This document shows positions 25,624-33,707 of a stretch of 64,000 nucleotides of DNA, one piece after another. The stretch's first letter is position 1. Each line of letters starts with the position of its first letter. The notes below the pieces were generated by a model. The model worked only from the letters and a program-made list of their open reading frames with translations. It searched no databases and was not told where the DNA came from. The translations under genes and the position numbers were made by a program. This DNA is from Nocardia veterana NBRC 100344 (GTDB lineage: Bacteria > Actinomycetota > Actinomycetes > Mycobacteriales > Mycobacteriaceae), in the NCBI RefSeq assembly GCF_000308855.1, contig NZ_BAGM01000134.1, forward strand, positions 1 to 64,000, written 5' to 3'.

Positions 25624-26655
25624 GTGACCGATGAGCTGAACGACAGCTGTGACGTGGTGGTGATCGGCGGCGGCGCGGCCGGGCTGAACGGCGCGCTCAT
25701 GTTGGCGCGGGCACGCCGGTCGGTGGTGGTGATCGATGCCGGCGCGCCGCGCAACGCGCCCGCCGACGGGGTGCACGGGCTGCTCGGCCGGGAGGGCATG
25801 CCGCCGGCCGAACTGCTCGAGCGCGGCCGCGCCGAGGTCCGCGGCTACGGCGGTCGGGTGGTCACCGGCGAGGTGACGGGAGCAATCCGCGAGGACGACG
25901 CATTTCTGCTCGAACTGGCCGACGGCCGCACGGTGCGCTCACGCCGGCTACTGGTGACCACCGGACTCGTCGACGAGCTCCCGGATGTCGCGGGCCTGCG
26001 CGAGCGTTGGGGCCGCGACGTCGTGCACTGCCCGTACTGCCACGGATGGGAGGTACGCGACCGCCCGATCGGGGTGATCGCCAACGGGCCGATGTCCGTC
26101 CACGGCGCACTGCTGTTCCGGCAGTGGAGCGACGACATCATCCTGTTCACGCACACGATGGACGCGCCGACCGGGGAAGCCGCCGAAAAGCTTGCCGCCC
26201 GCGGCATTACGGTGATCGGCGGTCCCGTGGCGGCACTGGAGATCACCGACGACCACATTTCCGGGGTGCGGCTGGCCGACGGGACGGTCGTGCCGCGTGC
26301 CGTGGTCACGGTGGGCCCGCGGATGGTCGCGCGCTCGGAGATACTCCGCAAACTCGGGGTGGAGGCGGTGGATCACCCCTCCGGCGCCGGGGTCTACGTA
26401 CCGACCGATGCGATGGGCCGCACCGAGGTGCCCGGCGTGTGGGCGGCGGGCAATATCACCGACCTGAGCGCGCAGGTCGGAGCGGCGGCGGCCGCGGGTG
26501 CGTTCGCCGCGGCCCAGATCAACGCCGATCTCGTCGAGGAGGAGACTCGGCAGGCGGTGGCCGACCACCGCCGCGGATTCTCCCGCGCCGCGGAGGCCGA
26601 AGTGAGCAACCAGGTCCTCGGCGAACGTCGCCACGGACTGAGCGACAACCGATAG
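25624..26655 (+). CDS. Thioredoxin-reductase-like FAD/NAD(P) oxidoreductase with CPYC (dithiol-oxidase-like)
   Basis: A 343-residue flavoprotein. CDVVVIGGGAAGLNGALMLARA binds FAD, VVHCPYCHGWEVRD holds a redox CxxC, and VWAAGNITD is the second FAD motif. The second nucleotide site is degenerate (GVIANGPMSVHGAL lacks a clean GxGxxA), so it may not use NADPH in the usual way. The CxxC followed by HGWE resembles GliT-type dithiol oxidases more than bacterial TrxB. GTG 25624 follows GGAGG by eight bases. The methyltransferase gene starts eight bases after its stop. Confidence 0.83.
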   Translation: MTDELNDSCDVVVIGGGAAGLNGALMLARARRSVVVIDAGAPRNAPADGVHGLLGREGMPPAELLERGRAEVRGYGGRVVTGEVTGAIREDDAFLLELADGRTVRSRRLLVTTGLVDELPDVAGLRERWGRDVVHCPYCHGWEVRDRPIGVIANGPMSVHGALLFRQWSDDIILFTHTMDAPTGEAAEKLAARGITVIGGPVAALEITDDHISGVRLADGTVVPRAVVTVGPRMVARSEILRKLGVEAVDHPSGAGVYVPTDAMGRTEVPGVWAAGNITDLSAQVGAAAAAGAFAAAQINADLVEEETRQAVADHRRGFSRAAEAEVSNQVLGERRHGLSDNR

Positions 26656-26663
26656 GAGCCGAC

Positions 26664-27329
26664 GTGAGCAGCGACCACTCCACTCATCGGCACCGGGACG
26701 ACGATCCCGGCACCGAGTTCGATCGCCGGTACTGGGAGCAGCGGTATCGAGACGGCGGTTCGGTCTCCGAACTCCGGCCCAATCCGCATCTCGTCGCGGA
26801 GCTGGCGGACCTGCCCGCCGGCCGTGCGTTGGATGCGGGCTGCGGTGAGGGCGCGGACGCGATCTGGCTCGCCGAACGCGGCTGGCAGGTCACCGCCGTC
26901 GACATCGCCGCCACCGCCGTGGAACGGGCGCGAGCACACGCTGCCCGTGCCGGCGGCGATGCAGCGCGGCGAATCGACTGGGTGACAGCGGATCTGACCC
27001 GATGGGACGCCGGGGTCGACCGCTTCGATCTGGTGTGCGCCAGTTACGTGCACCCGGCCGATTCGAACGACACGCTGTTCGCCCGCCTGGCCGCCGCGGT
27101 GGCGCCGGGCGGAACGCTGTTCATCGTCGGGCACGCCCCCGGCGACCACCATTCGTCCGTCCACAGCGCCGCCGACCATGTGCACGTGACGGCCGAACAG
27201 ATCGCCGCCGGGCTGGACCCCGATCGCTGGGACATCCAGCTCACCGCCCACCGCACCCGCACCGTCACACGCCCCCTCGGATCGCAATTCACTTTGCAGG
27301 ACAGCGTGTTTCGCGCGACAAGGCGCTGA
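26664..27329 (+). CDS. Class I SAM-dependent methyltransferase
   Basis: A 221-residue methyltransferase. RALDAGCGEGADAIWLAERGWQ is motif I, VTAVDIAATAVERARAHA the acidic ribose-binding strand, and VAPGGTLFIVGHAP the post-III region; a His-rich loop (GHAPGDHHSSVHSAADHVH) follows. It resembles the TehB/thiopurine S-methyltransferase-like group. GTG 26664 follows AGGAG. It is cotranscribed with the CPYC flavoprotein; the two are found fused or adjacent in other actinomycetes. S-methylation of a dithiol substrate is a plausible joint role, but is inference. Confidence 0.83.
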   Translation: MSSDHSTHRHRDDDPGTEFDRRYWEQRYRDGGSVSELRPNPHLVAELADLPAGRALDAGCGEGADAIWLAERGWQVTAVDIAATAVERARAHAARAGGDAARRIDWVTADLTRWDAGVDRFDLVCASYVHPADSNDTLFARLAAAVAPGGTLFIVGHAPGDHHSSVHSAADHVHVTAEQIAAGLDPDRWDIQLTAHRTRTVTRPLGSQFTLQDSVFRATRR

Positions 27330-27433
27330 GACGAACGGCAGGGCGGCTTGCGATCAATATCGTTGATGCCGAGCATCCCATCACTTTGATATCATTTTCC
27401 CATGTTATTGCGCATCACGTGCGGAGGTGAATG

Positions 27434-27628
27434 ATGCGTACAACGATCGATCTGGATGACTCGTGGGAAGAGGTGGCAGAGGTCTTGGGGACTCACGGCA
27501 AGAGCGAGACAGTCAACCGCGCCCTGGCCCATATCCTTGCCGAGCGACGCCGCGCTCAGGCAGTGGAAACATTTCGAACCATTCAGCTCGACCTCGACCC
27601 CGAGACGATGCGTGGAGCCTGGGAGTGA
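27434..27628 (+). CDS. vapB: VapB-type antitoxin
   Basis: A 64-residue antitoxin. MRTTIDLDDSWEEVAEVLG forms the ribbon-helix-helix-like N-terminus of the DUF2191/VapB group, with HGKSETVNRALAHILAERR as the DNA-binding helices; the C-terminal tail should occupy the toxin active site. The ribosome site GGAGG fits ATG 27434 better than ATG 27431. The stop overlaps the VapC start by four bases. AT-rich palindromes ATCAA-TATCG-TTGAT (27353-27367) and TGATATCA (27387-27394) upstream are candidate operators. Confidence 0.83.
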   Translation: MRTTIDLDDSWEEVAEVLGTHGKSETVNRALAHILAERRRAQAVETFRTIQLDLDPETMRGAWE

Positions 27629-28044
27629 CGGACGCGGTCTATCTGGCGGACAAATCGGCACACGCCCAGCGATTTACATCGGAAGTGGCAGCCCGGCGTC
27701 TGGATCGCGAAATCACCAGCGGCCGACTTGCTGTCTGCGAGATGGTCGCCCTCGAGCTGCTGTACTCGGCACGCAACAGTTCCGACTATCTCCGGCTGAG
27801 CACCGCCCTACAGGCGTTGCCGTGGGTGACGACCGATGGTGCCGCGATGAAGCGGGCACTGGACGTGCAGCGTCGACTCGCCAAGCGAGGGCAGCATCGC
27901 CGGCCTCTGCCTGATCTGATTATCGCGGCAACCGCTGAACTCGCCGAGCTCACAGTCCTGCATTACGACCACGATTTCGACCTCATCGGCGACATCACCG
28001 GCCAGCCGACGGAGTGGATCATCCCGCGCGGCGAAGGCGGCTGA
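27625..28044 (+). CDS. vapC: VapC-type PIN-domain toxin
   Basis: A 139-residue PIN ribonuclease. The acidic active-site set is present: D9 (YLADKSA), E39/E44 (CEMVALELLYSA), D97 (PLPDLIIAATA) and D115/D117 (HYDHDFDL). Such toxins cleave tRNA or rRNA and are held inactive by VapB. The GTG start overlaps the antitoxin stop as GTGA, so translation is coupled. Confidence 0.85.
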   Translation: MTDAVYLADKSAHAQRFTSEVAARRLDREITSGRLAVCEMVALELLYSARNSSDYLRLSTALQALPWVTTDGAAMKRALDVQRRLAKRGQHRRPLPDLIIAATAELAELTVLHYDHDFDLIGDITGQPTEWIIPRGEGG

Positions 28045-28114
28045 GGCCGAAGTTGCTGCCGCAACCGGCTGCGGATGACGGCTGGGCAGAACGCCTTTCG
28101 GCCTCGCCGATGCC

Positions 28115-28321
28115 CTACTGCCGGTTGAACTCCGCGTTCCGTACCCCGGCGGTGAAGGCATCCCACTCGCCGGGGGTGAAGACGAGGGCGGGGCCGTTCG
28201 GGTTCTTGGAGTCGCGGACGCCCACCAAGCCGCTGTCGAGGAACGCGACCTCGACGCAATCCCTCGTGGCATCGCTCCGGCTGCTCTTGAACCACTTGGC
28301 TTTTGATAAATCCGCGTTCAC
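28115..28321 (-). CDS. DUF397 domain small protein
   Basis: A 68-residue protein, all of it a DUF397 domain: KAKWFKSSRSDATRDCVEVAF then VGVRDSKNPNGPALVFTPGEWDAF. It follows the XRE-DUF5753 gene by 12 bases on the same strand. In streptomycetes such pairs (BldB/WhiJ-type) act as a regulator and its small partner, resembling a toxin-antitoxin pair in layout. Confidence 0.9.
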   Translation of the reverse strand: MNADLSKAKWFKSSRSDATRDCVEVAFLDSGLVGVRDSKNPNGPALVFTPGEWDAFTAGVRNAEFNRQ

Positions 28322-28333
28322 TCTGCAACTCCC

Positions 28334-29200
28334 TTACCGCCTGCCGCGAATCAGATCCCGACTAGCCTTGACGTCCAGTGCGGCAGCCTGGATCGCGTCA
28401 TAGGCTCGATTGTACCGGCATATGTCGGCCTCCTTCTCCAAATAAATCTCCCCGGCAAGGGCGGGAACATAGACCACCGGCGGCTCGATCGGGTTGCCTT
28501 TGGCGTCCCATCCGAACTCCAAAACCGTGAATGCGCCGGTAACCGGGCAGCGCGGGAGAGGCGCTGTGAAAGGCAAGACACGCAGCGTGATGTTCGGTCG
28601 GGTACTGATGTCGGCCAGATGCCGGCGCTGCGCTTCCATGATTCGGTTTCCACCTATCACCCGATGCAGAACTGTCTCGTGGAGGATGACATCCAACTCA
28701 GCGGGACGGCTCTTCCTTTTGATCAGCCCCTGTCGTTGCATCCGCAATCGCACCCGGCGTTCGATGTCCGCATCGGCTTCGTCCGGCAGCCCCGATTTGA
28801 TGACGGCACGGGCATAGTCGGCCGTCTGTAGGAGACCCGGAACCAGCTCGATCTGATACGTCTTCAGACTTCGGGCGGCAACCTCGAGCCCCATGTACAC
28901 GTCGAAATTCTCGGGAATGAGATCGCCGTATTCGTGGTACCAGGACTTCACCTTGGCCTGCTGCGCCAAGCCGATCAGAGCCGTGGTGGTGTTCTCATCG
29001 GCGTCATAAATTCTGCACAAGGCTTCCACATCGAGAACCCGGATACGTTCCGCCACACCCTTTTCGAGCCGCTGCAGCGTGCTCGAGCCGCGCTCGATCA
29101 GCGCTGCCGCCTCGGCGATCGTCATACCCGAGGCAAACCGCAGCTCACGCAGGTAGCGGCCGAGCTGCCGCCGGGGCAGGGTCGATTCGAAGTTGGGCAT
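28334..29200 (-). CDS. XRE regulator with DUF5753 domain (WhiJ-like)
   Basis: A 288-residue regulator. The HTH (LGRYLRELRFASGMTIAEAA ... RGSSTLQRLEKG) covers roughly residues 10-65. The DUF5753 part follows: YEYGDLIP-like (HEYGDLIPENFDVYMGLE), YQIELVPGLLQTADYARAV, and a beta-rich end with LPFTAPLPRCPVTGAFTVLEF. ATG 29200 follows GAGGCGG; an extended frame to 29257 is unlikely. It forms an operon with the DUF397 gene and is divergent from three small unknown genes starting at 29602. Confidence 0.9.
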   Translation of the reverse strand: MPNFESTLPRRQLGRYLRELRFASGMTIAEAAALIERGSSTLQRLEKGVAERIRVLDVEALCRIYDADENTTTALIGLAQQAKVKSWYHEYGDLIPENFDVYMGLEVAARSLKTYQIELVPGLLQTADYARAVIKSGLPDEADADIERRVRLRMQRQGLIKRKSRPAELDVILHETVLHRVIGGNRIMEAQRRHLADISTRPNITLRVLPFTAPLPRCPVTGAFTVLEFGWDAKGNPIEPPVVYVPALAGEIYLEKEADICRYNRAYDAIQAAALDVKASRDLIRGRR

Positions 29201-29601
29201 CTGTCCGCCTCTTTGGGTTTCGGAGGTGCTGTGGGTGGACTCGGCACGACGGAACAATCAACGTCGGCGCGGCGCTCTCTGGTTGATTGTGCGGTACGCG
29301 ATGGTCCGGATACTGGGCAATCGCGCAGATTCCGATGGGCATTCCGGAATCGGTTGCTCCCACCGCCGCGGCGGTGTGTGCTGGGCTGCGCCGGGCGGGA
29401 GCAACGCGGGCGCAACCCTTCGACAATCCGGCCGCACACGTACCGCATGCGCGTCAAACCTATTCGTACACAACCTATCTCGGGCCGACAAATTTCGGGC
29501 GTTTCGGATCCCGCGGGTCGACTCGACGACCGTGAAACCCGACGGCACAGCGCCCTGGCGTCGCGCCGAATCGGACCACCCGACCGAAGGAGGACGAATC
29601 C
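29201..29601. other. 401-base divergent promoter region
   Basis: Lies between the divergent XRE-DUF5753 gene and the small-gene trio. I see no convincing gene. A strong ribosome site, GAAGGAGGACG, closes it at the right end. No clear palindrome near either start was found. Confidence 0.4.
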
Positions 29602-29952
29602 ATGCGCTTTTCGCCGACCGACGAAGTTCTCGTCTCTCTGCCTGCCGTCTGCGCGCTCGCACAGACCGACCTCGCCCATGATGTGATGCAGTATCACCGC
29701 AGCTGCCGGGCCGAACAGTGCGCCTGGAAACAAGTGGCCTACCGAACTTTGGTGCACTTCCGGCGGATCGAGCCACCACGCCTGAGCCGGCGTCAGCGGG
29801 CACAGCGTCGCGACATCGAATTCCCTTATCCCAGCAGCCCTTACGTGACCGCAGCGCGCACCGACATCCCGATCGAGATATATCAGCAGGTGCTCGACGG
29901 ACTGAACGAACTCGCGAACAGCTTGTCTGCGAACAACAGTCGCGACCGGTGA
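29602..29952 (+). CDS. Small protein of unknown function (116 aa)
   Basis: Not recognised. A soluble 116-residue protein with an excellent ribosome site. It has a helical N-terminal half (LPAVCALAQTDLAHDVMQYH), a short Cys pair region (SCRAEQCAWKQVAYRTLVHF), a very basic segment (RLSRRQRAQRR) and an acidic-amphipathic C-terminal helix (IEIYQQVLDGLNELANSL). The basic stretch suggests nucleic-acid contact, but this is speculative. Its stop overlaps the next start (GTGA), so the trio 29602/29949/30304 is a translationally coupled operon. Confidence 0.7.
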   Translation: MRFSPTDEVLVSLPAVCALAQTDLAHDVMQYHRSCRAEQCAWKQVAYRTLVHFRRIEPPRLSRRQRAQRRDIEFPYPSSPYVTAARTDIPIEIYQQVLDGLNELANSLSANNSRDR

Positions 29953-30326
29953 GCGCGGCGATGGGGACGTGGAACGCACTGTCCAGCATCGTGACCGTGC
30001 TATCGGGTTGCAGCGTCGTTCTGCTCGCCGTCGGATGCTTCTGGCCGACCGACGATCCGCCGCGACCGGACCGCCCGGCCCGCCCGTGCGGTCCTCGCAC
30101 CGCACCGTGCCCGATTCGGTGGCCGGCGCAATGGAGCTGCGCCGAGCCCGACCGGCCTTTCACACCGACCGAGGCACATACCTGGATGCAGCTCCATCGC
30201 GACCACGATTGCCCCCGCAAGCGCGCCGCCTTCGCCGCGCTGGTCGCGGCCGGGCGCATCCAACCGGATTCCACTCGCCGAAACCCACCACGGAGTGACC
30301 ACAATGACCGATCGCGAGACGAATAA
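29949..30326 (+). CDS. Small membrane-anchored Cys-rich protein of unknown function (125 aa)
   Basis: Not recognised. The GTG start overlaps the preceding stop. Residues ~10-30 form one hydrophobic helix (LSSIVTVLSGCSVVLLAV). The rest carries a Cys/His-rich part (CGPRTAPC, WSCAEPDRPF, HRDHDCPRKRAAF), which could be a small zinc-binding domain. The ending AALVAAGRIQPD resembles a short helix-turn. The last 23 bases overlap the next gene. Confidence 0.6.
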   Translation: MSAAMGTWNALSSIVTVLSGCSVVLLAVGCFWPTDDPPRPDRPARPCGPRTAPCPIRWPAQWSCAEPDRPFTPTEAHTWMQLHRDHDCPRKRAAFAALVAAGRIQPDSTRRNPPRSDHNDRSRDE

Positions 30327-30516
30327 TTCCGCAGCGCAACCGGACCCGGCCCGCGAGCGCATAGCACAACTCTCCGCGCGCGCCGAATCCGCCGGATACG
30401 TGCTCACCCGCAGCGCCGTACCCCGATACGAGTGGACGCTGCTGGACAGTGAATACCGCGAGAACATCTTTTCCTCCACCGACCTCGACCGAATCGAGAA
30501 ATGGCTCGATTCATGA
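30304..30516 (+). CDS. Small protein of unknown function (70 aa)
   Basis: Not recognised. After a disordered N-terminus, the sequence ESAGYVLTRSAVPRYEWTLLDSEY then FSSTDLDRIEKWLDS forms a compact alpha/beta pattern: two strands and a final helix, seen in other small actinobacterial proteins of unknown role. ATG 30304 follows GGAGTGACC. It is the third gene of the coupled trio and overlaps its neighbour by 23 bases in a different frame. Confidence 0.65.
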   Translation: MTDRETNNSAAQPDPARERIAQLSARAESAGYVLTRSAVPRYEWTLLDSEYRENIFSSTDLDRIEKWLDS

Positions 30517-30574
30517 GACCCACCATCCACACCGCGCGGCCCGCCCAGCCGAGCATCACGACCGGAACCGGAAC

Positions 30575-30600
30575 GGAACCGTCGAGTAGTCTGAGCCGTC
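30575..30600 (+). promoter_or_regulatory. ECF-sigma-type promoter before the type VII cassette
   Basis: GGAACC (30575-30580) and CGTC (30597-30600) are separated by 16 bases, matching the SigE/SigH-type pattern of actinobacteria. The first gene of the cassette starts 45 bases downstream. Further GGAAC copies just upstream (in 30563-30575) make the exact -35 uncertain. Confidence 0.45.
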
Positions 30601-30644
30601 GGAGTAGATGGGGCGCACGACGTAGCTTCGGGTGGGAGGTCGGT

Positions 30645-31022
30645 ATGGCGCTGGGGAAGGAAGCAGCCGCCGAGCTGTCGCAAGCCGTGGCCGAGGGGCG
30701 GTTCCGGTTGACGCCGGAGGCTGCGCGGGAGGTCGCGGGGCATTACGAGTGGTTCGCGGGGGAGATGGCGGAGCGGCAACGAGAAGTGCAGGAGCTGCAA
30801 CGGCTCGACGGCTTCGGCGGCTTCGAGTCGGCAAAACGTCTGCAGCAAGGATTCGAGAACAAGGCTGTCCAAGGTTTCGAAGCGTATAAAGCTGCAGAAG
30901 AGTCTGCCTACCGTATGGCGGAGGCGATTTACAAGTCGGCTGGACTCATCGACGCGGCGGAAGCATCGAACACTGCCGCTATCAAAGCGGCCAACAGGAG
31001 GACGTCCGATGCGAAAGCATAG
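30645..31022 (+). CDS. Helical type VII secretion-associated small protein (ESX/EspC-like)
   Basis: A 125-residue, nearly all-helical protein. The first helix runs LGKEAAAELSQAVAEG, then a turn region LDGFGGFESA, then a long helix with YKAAE and YRMAE, both fitting the YxxxD/E signal of type VII substrates. ATG 30645 follows GGGAGG. The assignment rests on helical-hairpin character plus the three following genes (lipoprotein, PPE-like protein, EspG). It overlaps the lipoprotein start by 14 bases. Confidence 0.65.
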   Translation: MALGKEAAAELSQAVAEGRFRLTPEAAREVAGHYEWFAGEMAERQREVQELQRLDGFGGFESAKRLQQGFENKAVQGFEAYKAAEESAYRMAEAIYKSAGLIDAAEASNTAAIKAANRRTSDAKA

Positions 31023-31647
31023 AACGCAAGTGCGCATTGCATTGTCCGTCGTCGGGCTGGTGGTTGTTACGGCCGTATCGGCGTGCGGATCTGCAGCAGA
31101 ACAGTCCAGCGAGGAGACGAGCCAGGCAGCGACCGCCCCGGCATCGACCTCGACGCGCCCAACCCTGACGGCATCCCGGGTACAACCACCATCGCAAGAC
31201 AATGAATATGCCAAATCCTCCGGCAGGGCGAAGGTGAACTTTGACCCATGCACCTGGATACCGGACGAACCATTCACCGCGCTCGGACTGGACCCATCTA
31301 CGCGTGAGCGCGGCAATGACATTGTCGCCGAATATACGTTCTTCACCTGCCACGTCAGCAATCGTGATGAGGAACTTCAGCTCGACTCGGGCAACGTCTC
31401 GTTGGATGAGGTTCGGCATAAGTATGCAGGAAAAACCCAGGACATTTCGATAAATGGCAGAAATGCCGTTCTAACGCCGAACAAAACCGCATCAAATGAT
31501 TGTTCCGTGGATATCCAGACCAAGTCTGGCTATTTCGGCGTGACGGTGATCGTTTCAACTCCGGGCGAAGTCAAGGGGATGAAACCCTGCGACAACATTG
31601 TTCATATCGCCGAAACCCTCGAACCCTATATCGGTAAGGACAACTGA
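31009..31647 (+). CDS. DUF3558-type lipoprotein
   Basis: A 212-residue exported lipoprotein. The signal peptide ends in the lipobox VSAC with Cys26. A Ser/Thr/Ala-rich linker (residues ~30-65) leads to a folded domain with FDPCTWIPDEPFTALGLD, FFTCHV, NDCSVDI and MKPCDNI; this spacing of four Cys is typical of DUF3558 proteins. Base composition is less GC-rich than the neighbourhood. ATG 31009 follows AGGAGG and lies inside the previous gene. Confidence 0.83.
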   Translation: MRKHRTQVRIALSVVGLVVVTAVSACGSAAEQSSEETSQAATAPASTSTRPTLTASRVQPPSQDNEYAKSSGRAKVNFDPCTWIPDEPFTALGLDPSTRERGNDIVAEYTFFTCHVSNRDEELQLDSGNVSLDEVRHKYAGKTQDISINGRNAVLTPNKTASNDCSVDIQTKSGYFGVTVIVSTPGEVKGMKPCDNIVHIAETLEPYIGKDN

Positions 31648-31649
31648 TC

Positions 31650-32999
31650 ATGGGCGAAGGTTCGACGCCGGGCACGACCCCGCCCATCATCGGGATACTC
31701 GACGCGGCCAACTCCGGCGACCCCACGCTGGACCCGAAGCTGGTGCCGAAGAGCAAGGCCGCGCAGTTCTACCAGCGTTCGGCTGCCGAGGCGGACAAGG
31801 TGGCCGGGAACGTCGACCATGATCCGGATTACATTCCGGCAGCGGTGATGGAACCCTTTCGCTCCATGTCGCATCAGGCGATTCTGGCCGGCGTCGAGCA
31901 GATGAAGCCGGGTCTCATGCACGCCACCGCGCAAGGGTGGATGAAGATCGCCGACGCCACGATGTTCAACCATATGGCTTTGAATGCCAAGGTGCACAAG
32001 AGTATTGCTGCCGGATGGGAGGGGCGCGCCGCCGATGCGGTTACCGCGGCGACGCAGCGATTCAGCAACGAGATGTCCGAGATGCACAATGTTGCGCAGA
32101 GCGTGATGTCGCGGATCGAGGCCGTCGCCTACGGTGCGGAGGTGGTGAAGGCGCAGGTCCCGCCGCTTCCGCCGCCGAAGCCGATTCCGGCGGTACCCGG
32201 TGCCGAAAGCCCGAAGGACGCGATCGACGCCGCCACGAGCACCGCATCGGCAGAACAGGCCGCGCAGTGGGCGATGGTGAACCATTATGTACCGACGTAT
32301 CAGCCTGCAGGACAGCAGGTTGCGATGTTCGTGCCGCCGACTTCGCCCGACGACGGCGGCGGTGTCAATCGGCCGAATGTCGGCCCCGGGGTCCCCGGCG
32401 GCGACTCCGGTAGGAGCGCCGGGCGCAACGACAAGCCCGGCGACCCAGATCGATCCGGCAGCGGTGACGGCGCCGGGGACGGTGACCGGCAACTGGGCGA
32501 CAATCCCGCGTCCGCGGCGGATCGGACCTCGCCGACCGGCAGCAGCACAACCAGCCCTGCCTCCACCGGCCCGGCCGGATTGGATTCCGCTGCGACAAAT
32601 CCCGCCGGGGTCGGCGGTACGAGCGGCTCCGGCACGGGAACCGGGTTCGGTGGTGTTCCCGGGCACAGCGGATACGGCGGTGGTGGCGGTTCAACCTCCG
32701 GAGGCCCGGGACGTAGCGTGCCCGGCACGCCGGGCGCCGGAAATCCGGTCGGCACACCGGCCGGGGCGGGCCGCCCGGCAGCCGCGGCGGCAGGAATGCC
32801 CGGAATGCCCGGAATGGGTGTGCCCGGTGCGAAAGGCAAAGGCGAAGAAGACAAGGAGCGCAAGGGCAATCCCGATCTGCTCGTGCACGAGCGCAACACA
32901 ATCGACCTCATCGGCGAGCAAACTCCGGCGGTACCACCGGTTTTCGGCGTTCCCGAGCCGGAGGCCGAAGAGCGTAAGCAGACCGAGAGCGACTGGTAG
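31650..32999 (+). CDS. PPE/WXG100-like type VII secretion substrate with Gly/Pro-rich tail
   Basis: A 449-residue protein. Residues ~30-175 are helical and contain the WxG turn AAGWEGRAADAV between two long helices, like PPE or large WXG100 proteins. Residues ~220-390 are a low-complexity Gly/Ser/Pro/Thr region. A charged end (KGKGEEDKERKGNPDLLVHERNTIDLIGE) closes the chain. It starts three bases after the lipoprotein stop and ends three bases before the EspG gene, so it is the probable cargo of that chaperone. Confidence 0.75.
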   Translation: MGEGSTPGTTPPIIGILDAANSGDPTLDPKLVPKSKAAQFYQRSAAEADKVAGNVDHDPDYIPAAVMEPFRSMSHQAILAGVEQMKPGLMHATAQGWMKIADATMFNHMALNAKVHKSIAAGWEGRAADAVTAATQRFSNEMSEMHNVAQSVMSRIEAVAYGAEVVKAQVPPLPPPKPIPAVPGAESPKDAIDAATSTASAEQAAQWAMVNHYVPTYQPAGQQVAMFVPPTSPDDGGGVNRPNVGPGVPGGDSGRSAGRNDKPGDPDRSGSGDGAGDGDRQLGDNPASAADRTSPTGSSTTSPASTGPAGLDSAATNPAGVGGTSGSGTGTGFGGVPGHSGYGGGGGSTSGGPGRSVPGTPGAGNPVGTPAGAGRPAAAAAGMPGMPGMGVPGAKGKGEEDKERKGNPDLLVHERNTIDLIGEQTPAVPPVFGVPEPEAEERKQTESDW

Positions 33000-33002
33000 C
33001 GC

Positions 33003-33707
33003 ATGAAATGGGAGTTCACCCAGGCGGAGTTCATGTTCGCCTGGGACCGGCTCGGGCTCGACCGCTTTCCGGTGCCCCTCACGGTACGCCCGGAAGTCGG
33101 CTCTCAACTCGAGTGGGAGGCACTCGAACATCAACTGCACCTCCGTTTTCCGGTTGCCGACGACCCGGACCTGCTGCCAGCGCTGCGGACCGCGGCCGAC
33201 CCGGACACCTCATTGGTGATGGTCGGCTTCCGTAAGAAGCCGCTGCGTGCCTACGGGGCGATCACCGCGAATGTCGGCGTCAGCATCGTGCAGCGTCCCG
33301 GCCCTTCCCCGGAGGTCGGCGGCAATATCGTCATCGAAGCGGGGACCCCGGACCTCGTTGCGCGCGTATTCGCGGCCGTCGCCGGAAAGCAACCCGCAGG
33401 CAGGACGAAACCACTGGTCGAAAGGTGGGAACGAATCCAGACCTCAGGCCCGGTAGCCGCCCTCACCCACGAGCAACCCTCGGTCGCCGCCCGAATCCGC
33501 ACCCTATTATCCGCGCCCCGAATCGGCCACGGCCACATCGAGATTCGCGTGGACCGCCGCAGCGAACGCCCGCTCCCGCGCCGCTACCTCAGCTGGTTCG
33601 ACGTCGAAGGCGACGGCCGCTACACCTACACCCGCAGACACGGCGACTTCCACATCGACCCGTGCCCCGAACTCGGCCGCACCGTCATGCGCCTGGTCGC
33701 GGACTGA
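33003..33707 (+). CDS. EspG-family type VII secretion chaperone
   Basis: A 234-residue cytosolic protein of the EspG (ESX secretion-associated, PF14011) family. It starts WEFTQAEFMFAWDRLGLDRFPVPL and ends with the strand RRYLSWFDVEGDGRYTYTRR, both characteristic. EspG proteins bind the helical tip of cognate PPE proteins and deliver them to the ESX machinery. No core ESX components (EccA-E, MycP) lie in this window, so this cassette must use a machine encoded elsewhere. Confidence 0.85.
   Translation: MKWEFTQAEFMFAWDRLGLDRFPVPLTVRPEVGSQLEWEALEHQLHLRFPVADDPDLLPALRTAADPDTSLVMVGFRKKPLRAYGAITANVGVSIVQRPGPSPEVGGNIVIEAGTPDLVARVFAAVAGKQPAGRTKPLVERWERIQTSGPVAALTHEQPSVAARIRTLLSAPRIGHGHIEIRVDRRSERPLPRRYLSWFDVEGDGRYTYTRRHGDFHIDPCPELGRTVMRLVAD

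Noticed and set aside
29288..29448. TGCGGTACG and CGTACCGCA inverted repeat about 150 bases apart
   Set aside because: Nine bases at that distance are expected by chance and do not flank a recognisable element.
32440..32830. Gly/Pro/Ser-rich repeats in the PPE-like protein as a possible tandem repeat array
   Set aside because: Composition is low-complexity, but no constant repeat unit can be defined.
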